The notes below the pieces were generated by a model. The model saw only the letters and a program-made list of their open reading frames with translations, was not told the origin of the DNA and ran no database searches. This document shows, in pieces, positions 38,936-48,706 of a stretch of DNA of 64,000 bases (position 1 is its first letter; the number at the start of each line of letters is the position of its first letter). A program made the translations under genes and the position numbers. The stretch is from contig NZ_CP115543.1 in the NCBI RefSeq assembly GCF_031834615.1, positions 4,165,001 to 4,229,000 on the forward strand. The letters run 5' to 3'. This DNA is from Stenotrophomonas aracearum. GTDB lineage: Bacteria; Pseudomonadota; Gammaproteobacteria; Xanthomonadales; Xanthomonadaceae.

Positions 38936-40351
38936 TCACCGTACGAGCGCCCTCAACAACCCCGCGATCTTTGAATATGGCGGTTTCAACAGATCACTCG
39001 CCGCCCAGCGTGCTTGCCACAGGATCGGCAGCTGCTTGCTCATCGCATCGAACCCGGCCCGCCCGTGGTACGCGCCCATGCCGCTGGGACCCACCCCGCC
39101 GAACGGCAGGCCGTTGATCGCGAAATGCAGCAGGGTGTCGTTGACGGTGACGCCACCGGCCACCACCTGGCCGAGCACCTGCTCCACCGCCTCGCGATGA
39201 TCGCTGAACACGTACAACGCCAGCGGGCGGTCGCGGGCCTGCACGTCGGCTACCGCTGCGGCCAGGTCCGGGTACGCGCACACCGGCAGGATCGGGCCGA
39301 AGATTTCCTCCTGCATCAGGTCCAGGTCCGCCGGCGGGTCGAGCACGATGGTCGGCACGATCAGCCGTTCGCGGCGCGCGCGCTCGGGGTCGACAGTGGC
39401 CAGTTCGATCACCGGCACGCCGCGTTCGCGGGCCTGGGCCAGGTAGCCGAGCAGGCGCTGGTACTGGCCCTCGTGGATGATGCGGGTGTAGTCGCTGGCG
39501 TCGCTGAAATCGCCGTAGCGCTCCCGCACCCGGGTCTGCAGCTGCTGCACCAGCTCGCGCTGGCGGCGGCCGTCGATCAGCACGTAATCCGGCGCGATGC
39601 AGGTCTGCCCGGCGTTGAACCACTTGCCGGTGGCGAGGCGCGCGGCGGCCTTGTCCAGCGGGTAGTCGCTGCAGACGATGGCCGGCGACTTGCCGCCCAG
39701 CTCCAGGGTGAGCGGAGTCAGGTGCCGGGCGGCGGCGGCCATGACCTTGCGGCCCACAGCGGTGGAGCCGGTGAACACCAGATGGTCCAGCGGTGAGCCG
39801 GACAGCGCAGCGGCGAGTTCGCCGTCGCCCTGCACCACCGCCACGCGGTCGGCCGGAAATACCGATGCGAGCAGGTCCTGCAGGAACGCGCTGGTGCGCG
39901 GGGTGTGTTCGGACGGCTTGAGGATGACGTGGTTGCCCGCGGCAATCGCGGTGGCCAGCGGAATCAGCGCCAGGTTCACCGGGTAGTTCCACGGCGAGAT
40001 CACCCCGACCACGCCCAGCGGCACCGGCCGGGTCTGCGCGTGCGCCGGCCAGAACCGCCAGCCCACCCCGACCCGGCGCGGCCGCATCCAGCCCCGCAGG
40101 TGGCCGAGCAGGTGGTCGATCTCGTTGAGCACGGTCATGCCGTCTGCGATCAGCGATTCGTGGGTGGAACGGTGCCCGAAGTCGGCGGCGATGGCCTCGG
40201 CCATTTCGGGCAGGCGCGATTTCAGTGCGGCGCGCAGGCGTTGCAGGTCGTTGCGGCGTTGCTCCAGCGAAGGGCGGTGGGCCTGCCAGGCAGTGCGCAG
40301 CGTGTGCAGGATGCTTGGCAGCGCGGTGGGGGCAATGTGGGTGGGATCCAT
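38936..40351 (-). CDS. Aldehyde dehydrogenase (coniferyl-aldehyde type)
   Basis: A 471-residue NAD(P)-dependent aldehyde dehydrogenase. Catalytic Cys is in WFNAGQTCIAPDYVLID and Glu in TLELGGKSP; Rossmann contacts in VISPWNYPVNLALIP and FTGSTAVGRKV. The C-terminal hydrophobic helix and the short N-terminal region resemble the coniferyl-aldehyde dehydrogenase (CalB) group, also involved in aromatic and medium-chain aldehyde oxidation. The substrate is inferred only. It is upstream of an inverted SMAG pair and 83 bases from the transporter gene on the same strand. Confidence 0.88.
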   Translation of the reverse strand: MDPTHIAPTALPSILHTLRTAWQAHRPSLEQRRNDLQRLRAALKSRLPEMAEAIAADFGHRSTHESLIADGMTVLNEIDHLLGHLRGWMRPRRVGVGWRFWPAHAQTRPVPLGVVGVISPWNYPVNLALIPLATAIAAGNHVILKPSEHTPRTSAFLQDLLASVFPADRVAVVQGDGELAAALSGSPLDHLVFTGSTAVGRKVMAAAARHLTPLTLELGGKSPAIVCSDYPLDKAAARLATGKWFNAGQTCIAPDYVLIDGRRQRELVQQLQTRVRERYGDFSDASDYTRIIHEGQYQRLLGYLAQARERGVPVIELATVDPERARRERLIVPTIVLDPPADLDLMQEEIFGPILPVCAYPDLAAAVADVQARDRPLALYVFSDHREAVEQVLGQVVAGGVTVNDTLLHFAINGLPFGGVGPSGMGAYHGRAGFDAMSKQLPILWQARWAASDLLKPPYSKIAGLLRALVR

Positions 40352-40384
40352 GGCTGGAATATAGCAATGGTTCCGTAACGAAAA

Positions 40385-40416
40385 GGGGCCGTGGCAAACG
40401 CCACGGCCCCTCGGTC
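40385..40416 (-). terminator. Intrinsic terminator of the MFS transporter gene
   Basis: Stem GGGGCCGTGGC / GCCACGGCCCC with loop GTTT, then TTTTCGTT on the minus strand, directly after the transporter stop. Confidence 0.9.
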
Positions 40417-40434
40417 CATCAATGCCCATGGAAC

Positions 40435-42090
40435 TTATTTGGTGATATCCACACCCTTGGTTTCGCGCAGGAACAACCCGCCCACCACAACCGTCATCAG
40501 CGCGATGATGATCGGGTACCACAGGCCGTAATACAGGTTGCCGGTACCGGCCACCAGCGCGAACGAGATCGCCGGCAGGAAGCCACCGAACCAGCCGTTG
40601 CCGATGTGGTACGGCAGCGACATCGAGGTGTAGCGGATGCGGGTCGGGAACAGCTCGACCAGGTAGGCCGCGATCGGGCCATAGACCATGGTGACGTACA
40701 GCACCAGCAGCCACAGCATGAACACCGTGCCGGCGATGTTGATGCGGGCGTTGTCGGCCTTCGCCGGATAACCCGCCGCGGTCAATGCACCCTTCAACTC
40801 ACTACCGAACGCATCACCCTTGGCCTTGAGCTCGTCCTTGGTCAGCCCGGCCGCTTCGAACGAGGTCACCTGGGTGTTGCCCACGCTCACCATCGCCAGC
40901 GAACCGGCGGCGGCAGGCTGCACGTCATACGGCACGCCGGCCTTGGTCAGCGCGGCAGTGGCCACGTCGCAGGAGCTGGTGAACTTGCGCAGGCCGACCG
41001 GATCGAACTGGAACGAGCAGGTGTTCGGGTCGGCGATGACCAGCGCCGGCGAACCGCTGCGGGCTTCTTCGATGCCCGGGTTGGCGAAGTGGGTCAGGCC
41101 CTTGAAGATCGGGATGTAGGTCACCGCCGCCAGCAGGCAGCCGGCCAGGATGATCTTCTTGCGGCCGATACGGTCCGACAGCCAGCCGAAGAAGATGAAG
41201 AACGGCGTGCCCAGGGCCAGCGCCGCGGCGATCAGCAGGTAGGAGGTGGTGGCGTCGACCTTGAGCATGCTGCTCAGGAAGAACAGCGCGTAGAACTGGC
41301 CGCCGTACCACACCACGGCCTGGCCGGCCGCGGCACCGAGCAGCACCAGCAGCATCAGCTTGAGGTTGCCGCCCTTCAGGCTGTCGCGGAACGGGGTCTT
41401 GGAGCCCTTGCCTTCGGCCTTCATCTGCTGGAACAGGGGCGACTCGCTCAGCTGCAGGCGGATCCACACCGAAATGCCCAGCAGGATGATCGAGACCAGG
41501 AACGGGATGCGCCAGCCCCAGGCTTCAAAGGCTTCGTTGCCCAGGAAGTAACGGCAGGCCAGGATGATCAGCAGCGACATGAACAGGCCGAGCGTGGCGG
41601 TGCACTGGATGAAGCTGGTGTACAGGCCACGCTTGTCTTCCGGTGCATGTTCGGCCACGTAGGTGGCCGCGCCACCGTACTCGCCGCCCATCGCCAGGCC
41701 CTGGGCCAGGCGCAGCACGATCAGGATCACCGGGGCGGCGAAGCCGATCGAGGCGTAGTTGGGCAGCACGCCGACCAGGAAGGTCGAGATGCCCATGATC
41801 AGGATCGTGACCAGGAAGGTGTACTTGCGGCCGATGCGGTCGCCGAGGCTGCCGAAGAAGGCCGCGCCGAACGGGCGCACGAAGAAGCCGGCGGCGAAGG
41901 CCAGCAGGGCGAAGATCATGCCCGTGGTTTCGTTGACCCCGCTGAAGAACTGCTTGGCGATGATCGCCGCCAGCGAGCCGTACAGGAAGAAGTCATACCA
42001 TTCGAAAACGGTACCCAGGCTGGACGCGAAGATGACCTTCTTGTGGCCCTTGGTGAGCTCTGCCTTTGCAGGCAATGGTGTGGTGGACAT
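40435..42090 (-). CDS. MFS transporter, metabolite:H+ symporter (MHS) type
   Basis: A 551-residue major facilitator with 12 predicted helices. Loop 2-3 has GSLGDRIGRKYTFL and loop 8-9 WLSDRIGRKKIIL; GTVFEWYDFFLYGSLA near the N-terminus is the MHS hallmark (KgtP/ProP/ShiA group), so an organic acid or betaine is the likely cargo. It is about 110 residues longer than usual because of an extra segment at about residues 335-448 between helices 9 and 10. That segment holds two cysteines (PNTCSF, TSSCDVA) and is probably periplasmic. It lies 63 bases downstream of the porin gene on the same strand, across a small hairpin (42125-42142). Confidence 0.9.
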   Translation of the reverse strand: MSTTPLPAKAELTKGHKKVIFASSLGTVFEWYDFFLYGSLAAIIAKQFFSGVNETTGMIFALLAFAAGFFVRPFGAAFFGSLGDRIGRKYTFLVTILIMGISTFLVGVLPNYASIGFAAPVILIVLRLAQGLAMGGEYGGAATYVAEHAPEDKRGLYTSFIQCTATLGLFMSLLIILACRYFLGNEAFEAWGWRIPFLVSIILLGISVWIRLQLSESPLFQQMKAEGKGSKTPFRDSLKGGNLKLMLLVLLGAAAGQAVVWYGGQFYALFFLSSMLKVDATTSYLLIAAALALGTPFFIFFGWLSDRIGRKKIILAGCLLAAVTYIPIFKGLTHFANPGIEEARSGSPALVIADPNTCSFQFDPVGLRKFTSSCDVATAALTKAGVPYDVQPAAAGSLAMVSVGNTQVTSFEAAGLTKDELKAKGDAFGSELKGALTAAGYPAKADNARINIAGTVFMLWLLVLYVTMVYGPIAAYLVELFPTRIRYTSMSLPYHIGNGWFGGFLPAISFALVAGTGNLYYGLWYPIIIALMTVVVGGLFLRETKGVDITK

Positions 42091-42153
42091 GGGACGCTTC
42101 CCCTCCGAAGCAATCGTGGATGTCGCCGGCCCGTGGACCGGCGTTCGTTGTGT

Positions 42154-43581
42154 TTAGAAGCTGTATTTCGTGGTGAACTGCACGCGGTTGATGTCGCCCT
42201 TGCGACCGTCTTCGATCTCGCGCACGCCGTACATGTACTCCGCACCGATATCGACCTTGGGCATCGGTGTGTAGAAGATGTTGCCGCGGATGCTCTGCAC
42301 GCTCTTGGTGACCAGGGGGCCGAGCACGCTGTCGTTGTCGTAATCGCTGCGCGCATAGATCAGGTTGGTGCGCAGCTTCGGGGTGAAGGCGTGGCGCCAG
42401 CCGACATAGCCGGCCAGCACCCCGGTCGGGTTGAGTTCGTCGCGGGCCACGTCGTAGGCCGTGTCGGCGGTGACGCCCAGGCCCACGTAGCGGGCAATGC
42501 CTTCGCCGCCGCTGATCTGGTAATGCAGGGTGTCGCTGTCAGCCATCACCCACTTGCCGCCCAGGGTCAGGCCGCCGCCGATCTTGTCGGCGTCGGCGCC
42601 GGTGGCCTGGTTGTCCACCTTCAGCTGACGCACGATGCCGCCCACGCCGAAGGTGCCCCAGTCGCCCTTCCAGCCGTAACGCAGGGTCAGGTCCGGCAGG
42701 GAGCCGCGGTCGCTGTTGCTGGCGGCATTGGTCCACGCCCCGGTGACCGGGTTGCGGGTACCGGTGAGCACGGTGGTTTCCGGGTTTTCCAGCGCGACGC
42801 TGAAGCCGCCCTGGGTGTAGCGCACCTGCGTCTGGCGGACGAACAGCACGCCGTCGGTGGGACCGACGAAGTCGGCCGCTTCCGGCAGCGAGGCCGCGTC
42901 CATGAAGTTCGACCAGGTCTGGCCGGCCAGCCAGTTGTTCCAGTACATGTAGGCATGGCGCAGGGTGACGCCGTAGGTATTGGTGGCGGTCTGGTTGCCC
43001 AGCGAGTTGCCGAAGAAGTCCATCTCGAAGAACGCACCGGACTTGTTGCCCTTGTCCGAGACGTTGTCGATGCCCAGGTTGAAGCGCGAGAACTTGGCGT
43101 GGGCGTTGAAGTCCACGTCCGACTTCTCGCCGCTGCCGCCGGCACCGGCCACCGGGGTCTGGCCCGGCAGGTACAGCGCACGACCGGTGGCGTCGTCGGC
43201 GAGCTGGCCGTCGCCGGTCTGGGTGAGCAGGAAGTCGGCCTTGATGAAGCCGCCGATCTTGACCGTGGTGCCCGGCGCGGCGCCCGGGGTGATGGTGGTG
43301 ACCTGGATCGGCTGCTTGCCGGCCGGCACGGTGGCCACGGCGGGCTGCTGTGCCTGCACGGCCTTCACTGCCGTGACGTCGGTCTGGGCCTGGCTGATCT
43401 GGCCCTGTTGCTGCTGGGTGGTGGACAGCAGCAGCTGCACCTGGCGTTCCAGTTCGGCGACGCGGGCTTCCAGCTGCTTCTCTTTGGCGGTCTCGGCAAA
43501 CGCCATGCCAGGGGCCACCAGCGCGACCAGCAAACAGGTCGCCAGCGGCTTGCGCATGGTCTTCAACATACGGGTGCTCAT
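42154..43581 (-). CDS. DcaP-like trimeric outer-membrane porin
   Basis: A 475-residue outer-membrane protein. A signal peptide (KPLATCLLVALVAPGMAFA) is followed by a coiled coil (EKQLEARVAELERQVQLLL) and a Gln-rich linker that form the periplasmic trimer stalk of DcaP-type porins. The barrel domain (VKIGGFIKADFLLT onward, ending FTTKYSF) has the expected alternating strands and a terminal phenylalanine. DcaP homologues pass dicarboxylates and other small anions. Upstream of the transporter gene with the same orientation, it probably feeds that transporter. Confidence 0.88.
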   Translation of the reverse strand: MSTRMLKTMRKPLATCLLVALVAPGMAFAETAKEKQLEARVAELERQVQLLLSTTQQQQGQISQAQTDVTAVKAVQAQQPAVATVPAGKQPIQVTTITPGAAPGTTVKIGGFIKADFLLTQTGDGQLADDATGRALYLPGQTPVAGAGGSGEKSDVDFNAHAKFSRFNLGIDNVSDKGNKSGAFFEMDFFGNSLGNQTATNTYGVTLRHAYMYWNNWLAGQTWSNFMDAASLPEAADFVGPTDGVLFVRQTQVRYTQGGFSVALENPETTVLTGTRNPVTGAWTNAASNSDRGSLPDLTLRYGWKGDWGTFGVGGIVRQLKVDNQATGADADKIGGGLTLGGKWVMADSDTLHYQISGGEGIARYVGLGVTADTAYDVARDELNPTGVLAGYVGWRHAFTPKLRTNLIYARSDYDNDSVLGPLVTKSVQSIRGNIFYTPMPKVDIGAEYMYGVREIEDGRKGDINRVQFTTKYSF

Positions 43582-43829
43582 GTTGCCCTCTCTCCCGGGT
43601 GGCAAGGTGATCGCCGCGTGTGGGGTCACGGTCGAGCCGAGCGTGCGGCCGGCTGACGCACCCCGGCTATTGGCAATTGGTAGTAGGTATGGACATATCC
43701 CCGGGTCCGTTCGACCAAGGTCTAACCGTGCCGATACCGCGCGACCGGGTGGATGCGGCACACTGAGCGGGAACAATCGCGGGTTATGCTGCGATCGCAC
43801 AACCCAGTCCTAGTGCAAGTGAGGGTGCC
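43582..43829. promoter_or_regulatory. Divergent promoter region between the porin gene and acsA
   Basis: 248 bases between divergent genes, expected to hold both promoters. Around 43680-43695, read on the minus strand, is CCATACCTACTACC, containing two sequences close to the NarL-family heptamer TACYYMT. A GACCAAGGTC dyad follows at 43713-43722. The nearby CrbR-like regulator is of the NarL family, so these are candidate sites, but the match is short and unproven. Confidence 0.4.
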
Positions 43830-45773
<1,944 letters not shown>

Positions 45774-45791
45774 TTGGAGTTCGCATCCCCC

Positions 45792-46457
45792 ATGCCTACC
45801 CTGCTGATCGCCGACGACCACCCGCTGTTCCGCGAAGCCCTGCGCGGTGCGGTGCAGCGGGTGATGCCGGGCGTGCAGCTGTTCGAAGCCGACAGCGTGG
45901 AAGCGCTGTACCAGCTGGCCGAACAGCATGCCGACGCCGACCTGGTGCTGATGGACCTCAACATGCCCGGCGCGCAGGGCTTCAACGCGCTGGTGCACAT
46001 GCGGGCGCTGCATCCGCAGTTGCCGGTGGTGGTGGTGTCCGCGCGCGAGGAGCCAACGGTGATGCGGCGGGCGCTGGACCACGGTGCGTTCGGCTTCATT
46101 CCGAAGTCTGCCGACTCGGACACGATCGGCCATGCGCTGGGCGCGATCCTGGACGGCGAGACCTGGGCCCCGCCGGAGGCGCACAACGTGCCGCAGACCG
46201 GGCGCGAGGAGCGTGAGGTCGGGCAGCGCTTGCGCGAGCTCACCCCGCAGCAGTTCCGGGTGCTGCAGATGCTGGGCGCGGGGCGCTTGAACAAGCAGAT
46301 CGCGTACGACCTCAATGTGTCCGAGGCGACGATCAAGGCGCATGTGACCGCGATCCTGCGCAAGCTGGGCGTGACCAACCGCACCCAGGCGGTGCTGATG
46401 GCGGGGAAGCTGACGCTCGATGATGAGCCGTTGGTGTTGCCGCCTGAGGAAGATTGA
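45792..46457 (+). CDS. crbR: NarL/LuxR-type response regulator (CrbR/ErdR-like)
   Basis: A 221-residue two-component regulator: a receiver domain (LLIADDHPLFREAL start, phospho-Asp55 in LVLMDLNMPG, KSA at about residue 105) and a LuxR HTH (LTPQQFRVLQMLGAGRLNKQIAYDLNVSEATIKAHVTAILRKLGVTNRTQA). CrbR of Vibrio and ErdR/AgmR of Pseudomonas, of this type, control acs. Immediate location after acsA supports that role. A TTG 18 bases upstream of the ATG, adjacent to the acsA stop, is an alternative start. The likely cognate kinase is encoded at 48707-52159. Confidence 0.82.
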   Translation: MPTLLIADDHPLFREALRGAVQRVMPGVQLFEADSVEALYQLAEQHADADLVLMDLNMPGAQGFNALVHMRALHPQLPVVVVSAREEPTVMRRALDHGAFGFIPKSADSDTIGHALGAILDGETWAPPEAHNVPQTGREEREVGQRLRELTPQQFRVLQMLGAGRLNKQIAYDLNVSEATIKAHVTAILRKLGVTNRTQAVLMAGKLTLDDEPLVLPPEED

Positions 46458-46471
46458 TTCGGGATATGCGT

Positions 46472-46550
46472 GGAGCCGGCCGGCGGCCGGCACTACCGGT
46501 TGCCGGGCAGAGCCCGGCACTACGCCGGTAGAGCGGGGCTCTGCCCCGCT
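46472..46550. repeat. Cluster of three SMAG palindromes
   Basis: Three successive hairpins: 46472-46495 (ends cactac), 46501-46523 (tgccgggcagagcccggcactac) and 46528-46550 (gtagagcggggctctgccccgct). They separate the crbR stop from the mntP control region and likely form the crbR mRNA 3' end. Confidence 0.8.
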
Positions 46551-46576
46551 GCCGTTCGCGCGGTCCATGGCCGCCG

Positions 46577-46602
46577 TTATAGCCACAGCTATAAAATCCA
46601 GC
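46577..46602 (+). promoter_or_regulatory. mntP promoter with MntR-box-like dyad
   Basis: A perfect inverted repeat TTATAGC-CACA-GCTATAA (46577-46594), whose ATAGC-N4-GCTAT core resembles the enterobacterial MntR operator (recalled, not searched). Its right arm overlaps a -10-like TATAAA (46590-46595), and no good -35 is seen. Transcription would begin about 46602, ahead of the riboswitch. Confidence 0.55.
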
Positions 46603-46654
46603 ACTCCCTGCGCAATTCGCCCATTCCGGGGTAATCCGCGTTCGCGGTGCTAAG

Positions 46655-46762
46655 CTTCGCGTCCCCTTGGGGAGTAGCCGGTTTCCCGCTGAAGGAAACG
46701 CCCGCATCAACATACTCGGCCAGTGCGCCGTGGTGCGGGCAGCCATCATGGTTGGCGAGACC
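46655..46762 (+). promoter_or_regulatory. yybP-ykoY manganese riboswitch
   Basis: Conserved elements of this Mn2+-sensing aptamer occur in order: CTTGGGGAGTAGCC (46666-46679), the GGTTTCC / GGAAAC helix, ATCAACATACTCGGCC and GGTTGGCGAGACC (46750-46762). The spacing and sequence are close to the E. coli mntP leader. The aptamer sits 80 bases before the mntP start codon, so Mn2+ binding should increase mntP expression. Confidence 0.92.
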
Positions 46763-46841
46763 AGCGGTCCGCGTGCGCAACGACAGGTTGGGCGCGAACG
46801 CGGGCCGTTGCCCGTCTTTGCCCGACCTGCTCGTGTCCCTG

Positions 46842-47420
46842 ATGTCTCCCATTTCGATGTTGTTGATTGGCTTTGCCATGTCCACCGATGCCTTCGCGGC
46901 GGCGGTCGGCAAAGGTGCGGCCATGCGGAAGCCGCGCTTTCCCGATGCCCTGCGCGCGGGCCTGATCTTTGGCGTGATCGAGGCGATCACCCCGGTGATC
47001 GGCTGGCTGCTGGGCCGTGCCGCGTCCTCCTACGTGGAAGCGTTCGACCACTGGATTGCCTTCGTGCTGCTCGGCGCGCTGGGTGTGCACATGATCATCA
47101 ACGGCGTGAAGCCGGATGCGGAAGAAGCCGACGAGGACGGGGACAAGCACCGCGGGTTCTGGCACCTGGCCGTGACCGGTTTCGCCACCAGCATCGACGC
47201 GATGGCGGTGGGCGTGGGCCTGGCCTTCCTGGACGTGCATATCGGCGTGATGGCGGCGGTGATCGGCCTGTGCACGCTGGTGATGGTGACCACCGGCATC
47301 ATGCTGGGCCGCGTGCTGGGCAGCATGATCGGCAAGCGTGCGGAGATCGCCGGTGGCGTGATTTTGATCCTGGTCGGCAGTGCGATTCTGTATGAGCACC
47401 TTAGTGGCGCCGTGGGTTGA
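46842..47420 (+). CDS. mntP: Manganese efflux pump MntP
   Basis: A 192-residue inner-membrane exporter with six helices. It matches E. coli MntP in size and sequence, with [47 protein letters not shown]; the acidic residues in TDAFAA and GVIEAI are those important for Mn2+ transport. The loop before helix 4 has the acidic [15 protein letters not shown] at 46842 is chosen by homology. Expression is probably controlled by the riboswitch and MntR-like operator upstream. Its role is to lower cytoplasmic Mn2+. Confidence 0.96.
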   Translation: MSPISMLLIGFAMSTDAFAAAVGKGAAMRKPRFPDALRAGLIFGVIEAITPVIGWLLGRAASSYVEAFDHWIAFVLLGALGVHMIINGVKPDAEEADEDGDKHRGFWHLAVTGFATSIDAMAVGVGLAFLDVHIGVMAAVIGLCTLVMVTTGIMLGRVLGSMIGKRAEIAGGVILILVGSAILYEHLSGAVG

Positions 47421-47425
47421 CGAGG

Positions 47426-47516
47426 TTGCCGGCCAGCGGCCGGCACTACAGCACCCGGGCGCTCCGACCATCGCCACGGTCCCCGGACACTGTAGTGCCC
47501 GCCGCTGGCGGGCAAC
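47426..47516. repeat. Inverted SMAG pair between mntP and an orphan gene
   Basis: Two palindromes, 47426-47449 (gttgccggccagcggccggcactac) and 47492-47516 (gtagtgcccgccgctggcgggcaac), in opposite orientation between the convergent ends of mntP and the next gene. Confidence 0.78.
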
Positions 47517-47518
47517 CC

Positions 47519-48667
47519 CTACGACCTCGGCCGGTGGTAATCAACGATGTCGACAAGCTCGTAACCGTGAGGCGTCTTCAGGTGCAGCAGGCGCCAGGCG
47601 TTTCGCCCCGGACTTTGCCGGCCCTCCCAATGAATGTCGTCGGCTTGATACAGCACGCCCTGGTAGCGCACCGTGTGACCACAGGGCCGGTTCGCTGCCA
47701 GATCCTCTTCGATCCGGTTCAATTCGCGCCAGGTGCGGCTGTCCGGCGCCACGCCCGCAAGTTTCTCGCGCAGCAACGCGCTGCGGAATACGTTTTCCCG
47801 AACAGTGGCCGACGCCACCAGGTCGGGCACCGGTGGGCGGGCTTCCCCTGAAGCAACGCGGCGCCGTGTATGCCGCCGGTTGGTCACGCTGACCAGCGCA
47901 CTCGGCTCCAGCGTCTCCAGCGTTTCACCGGGCGACGCATGCACCGAGTGCACACGCATTTCCCCCTCGCATTCCTCGGTGGAGAACGCGCGGGCATTGC
48001 GCAGCGCGGTGTTGGCCAGGTCCACGCGCAGGTAGGGGCAATGCAGCTGGCGCAGTACGGTGCCGGCCGGCACGCCGTCCTGGTTCAGCCCGTCCGCGAT
48101 GGTCCCCCGTTGCTCATTGCTGCCCGCTACCAGATAACAGGCGCTGGAACTGAGCTTGCTAAGCAGCATGATCGTGGGGTAGCGGAGGTGGGTCAGGTAG
48201 AAGTGACGGATGACGCCGCGCATCAGGGGATTCGGCGGCATGCCACGGCTGCTGCAGTAGCTGTCGAACTGGCGGGTCATCCGGTTGACGTCGCCTTCGA
48301 TCTCCCCGGCCAGCACCTTGAGCGCATCCAGGTCGTTCACGCTGGTACCGCGATCGCGCAGCGCCTGTCGGACAGCCGGGTAGTCGACCAGCGCCAGCTC
48401 ATGCTCCTGCAGCGGCGTCAGGGTTCTGTCCGGGTCCAGGAAGCGCTGCACATTGGTCCAGCCGATACCCATCCATCCGCCGATGAGTGCATCGGGAACC
48501 ACATTGCTGCAGCCGCGAAAGGCCAGCGAGAAGGCCGCGCCGACCGCAGCGCCCACGAGGGACCCCAGCGGGATCGCGCCGTGCGAATGCAGCGGCGTCG
48601 CAAGAATGGAGCGCAATGAGGGAATCGGCACGAAGGCTCCGCAGCGTGAAGGTGGGCCGAGCAGCAT
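47519..48667 (-). CDS. Orphan protein with hydrophobic glycine-rich segment
   Basis: A 382-residue protein I do not recognise. Residues of about 34-68 are a glycine-rich hydrophobic stretch (GSLVGAAVGAAFSLAF, then ALIGGWMGIGW) that could span or insert in a membrane. The rest is soluble and charged, with six or so cysteines (for example YCSSRG, SACYLV, EECEGE) and beta-rich C-terminal segments ending VDIVDYHRPRS. There is no cleavable signal peptide. It lies between mntP and the CrbS-like kinase and has no obvious functional link with either. The start is uncertain among several upstream methionines. Confidence 0.6.
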   Translation of the reverse strand: MLLGPPSRCGAFVPIPSLRSILATPLHSHGAIPLGSLVGAAVGAAFSLAFRGCSNVVPDALIGGWMGIGWTNVQRFLDPDRTLTPLQEHELALVDYPAVRQALRDRGTSVNDLDALKVLAGEIEGDVNRMTRQFDSYCSSRGMPPNPLMRGVIRHFYLTHLRYPTIMLLSKLSSSACYLVAGSNEQRGTIADGLNQDGVPAGTVLRQLHCPYLRVDLANTALRNARAFSTEECEGEMRVHSVHASPGETLETLEPSALVSVTNRRHTRRRVASGEARPPVPDLVASATVRENVFRSALLREKLAGVAPDSRTWRELNRIEEDLAANRPCGHTVRYQGVLYQADDIHWEGRQSPGRNAWRLLHLKTPHGYELVDIVDYHRPRS

Positions 48668-48706
48668 AGACAGCAGGACAGCGCGGCAGCGCCGCGCCTG
48701 TCGGTT

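Noticed and set aside
42125..42142. Hairpin GCCGG-N8-CCGGC between porin and transporter genes as a terminator
   Set aside because: There is no T-run after it on the minus strand and the two genes are probably cotranscribed. At most it is an mRNA-stabilising or attenuating hairpin.
40225..43656. Very long open frame opposite the transporter and porin genes
   Set aside because: High GC with strong third-position bias leaves the opposite strand open over long distances. The translation is His/Gln/Arg-rich low complexity without domains, while the minus-strand frames are clear families.
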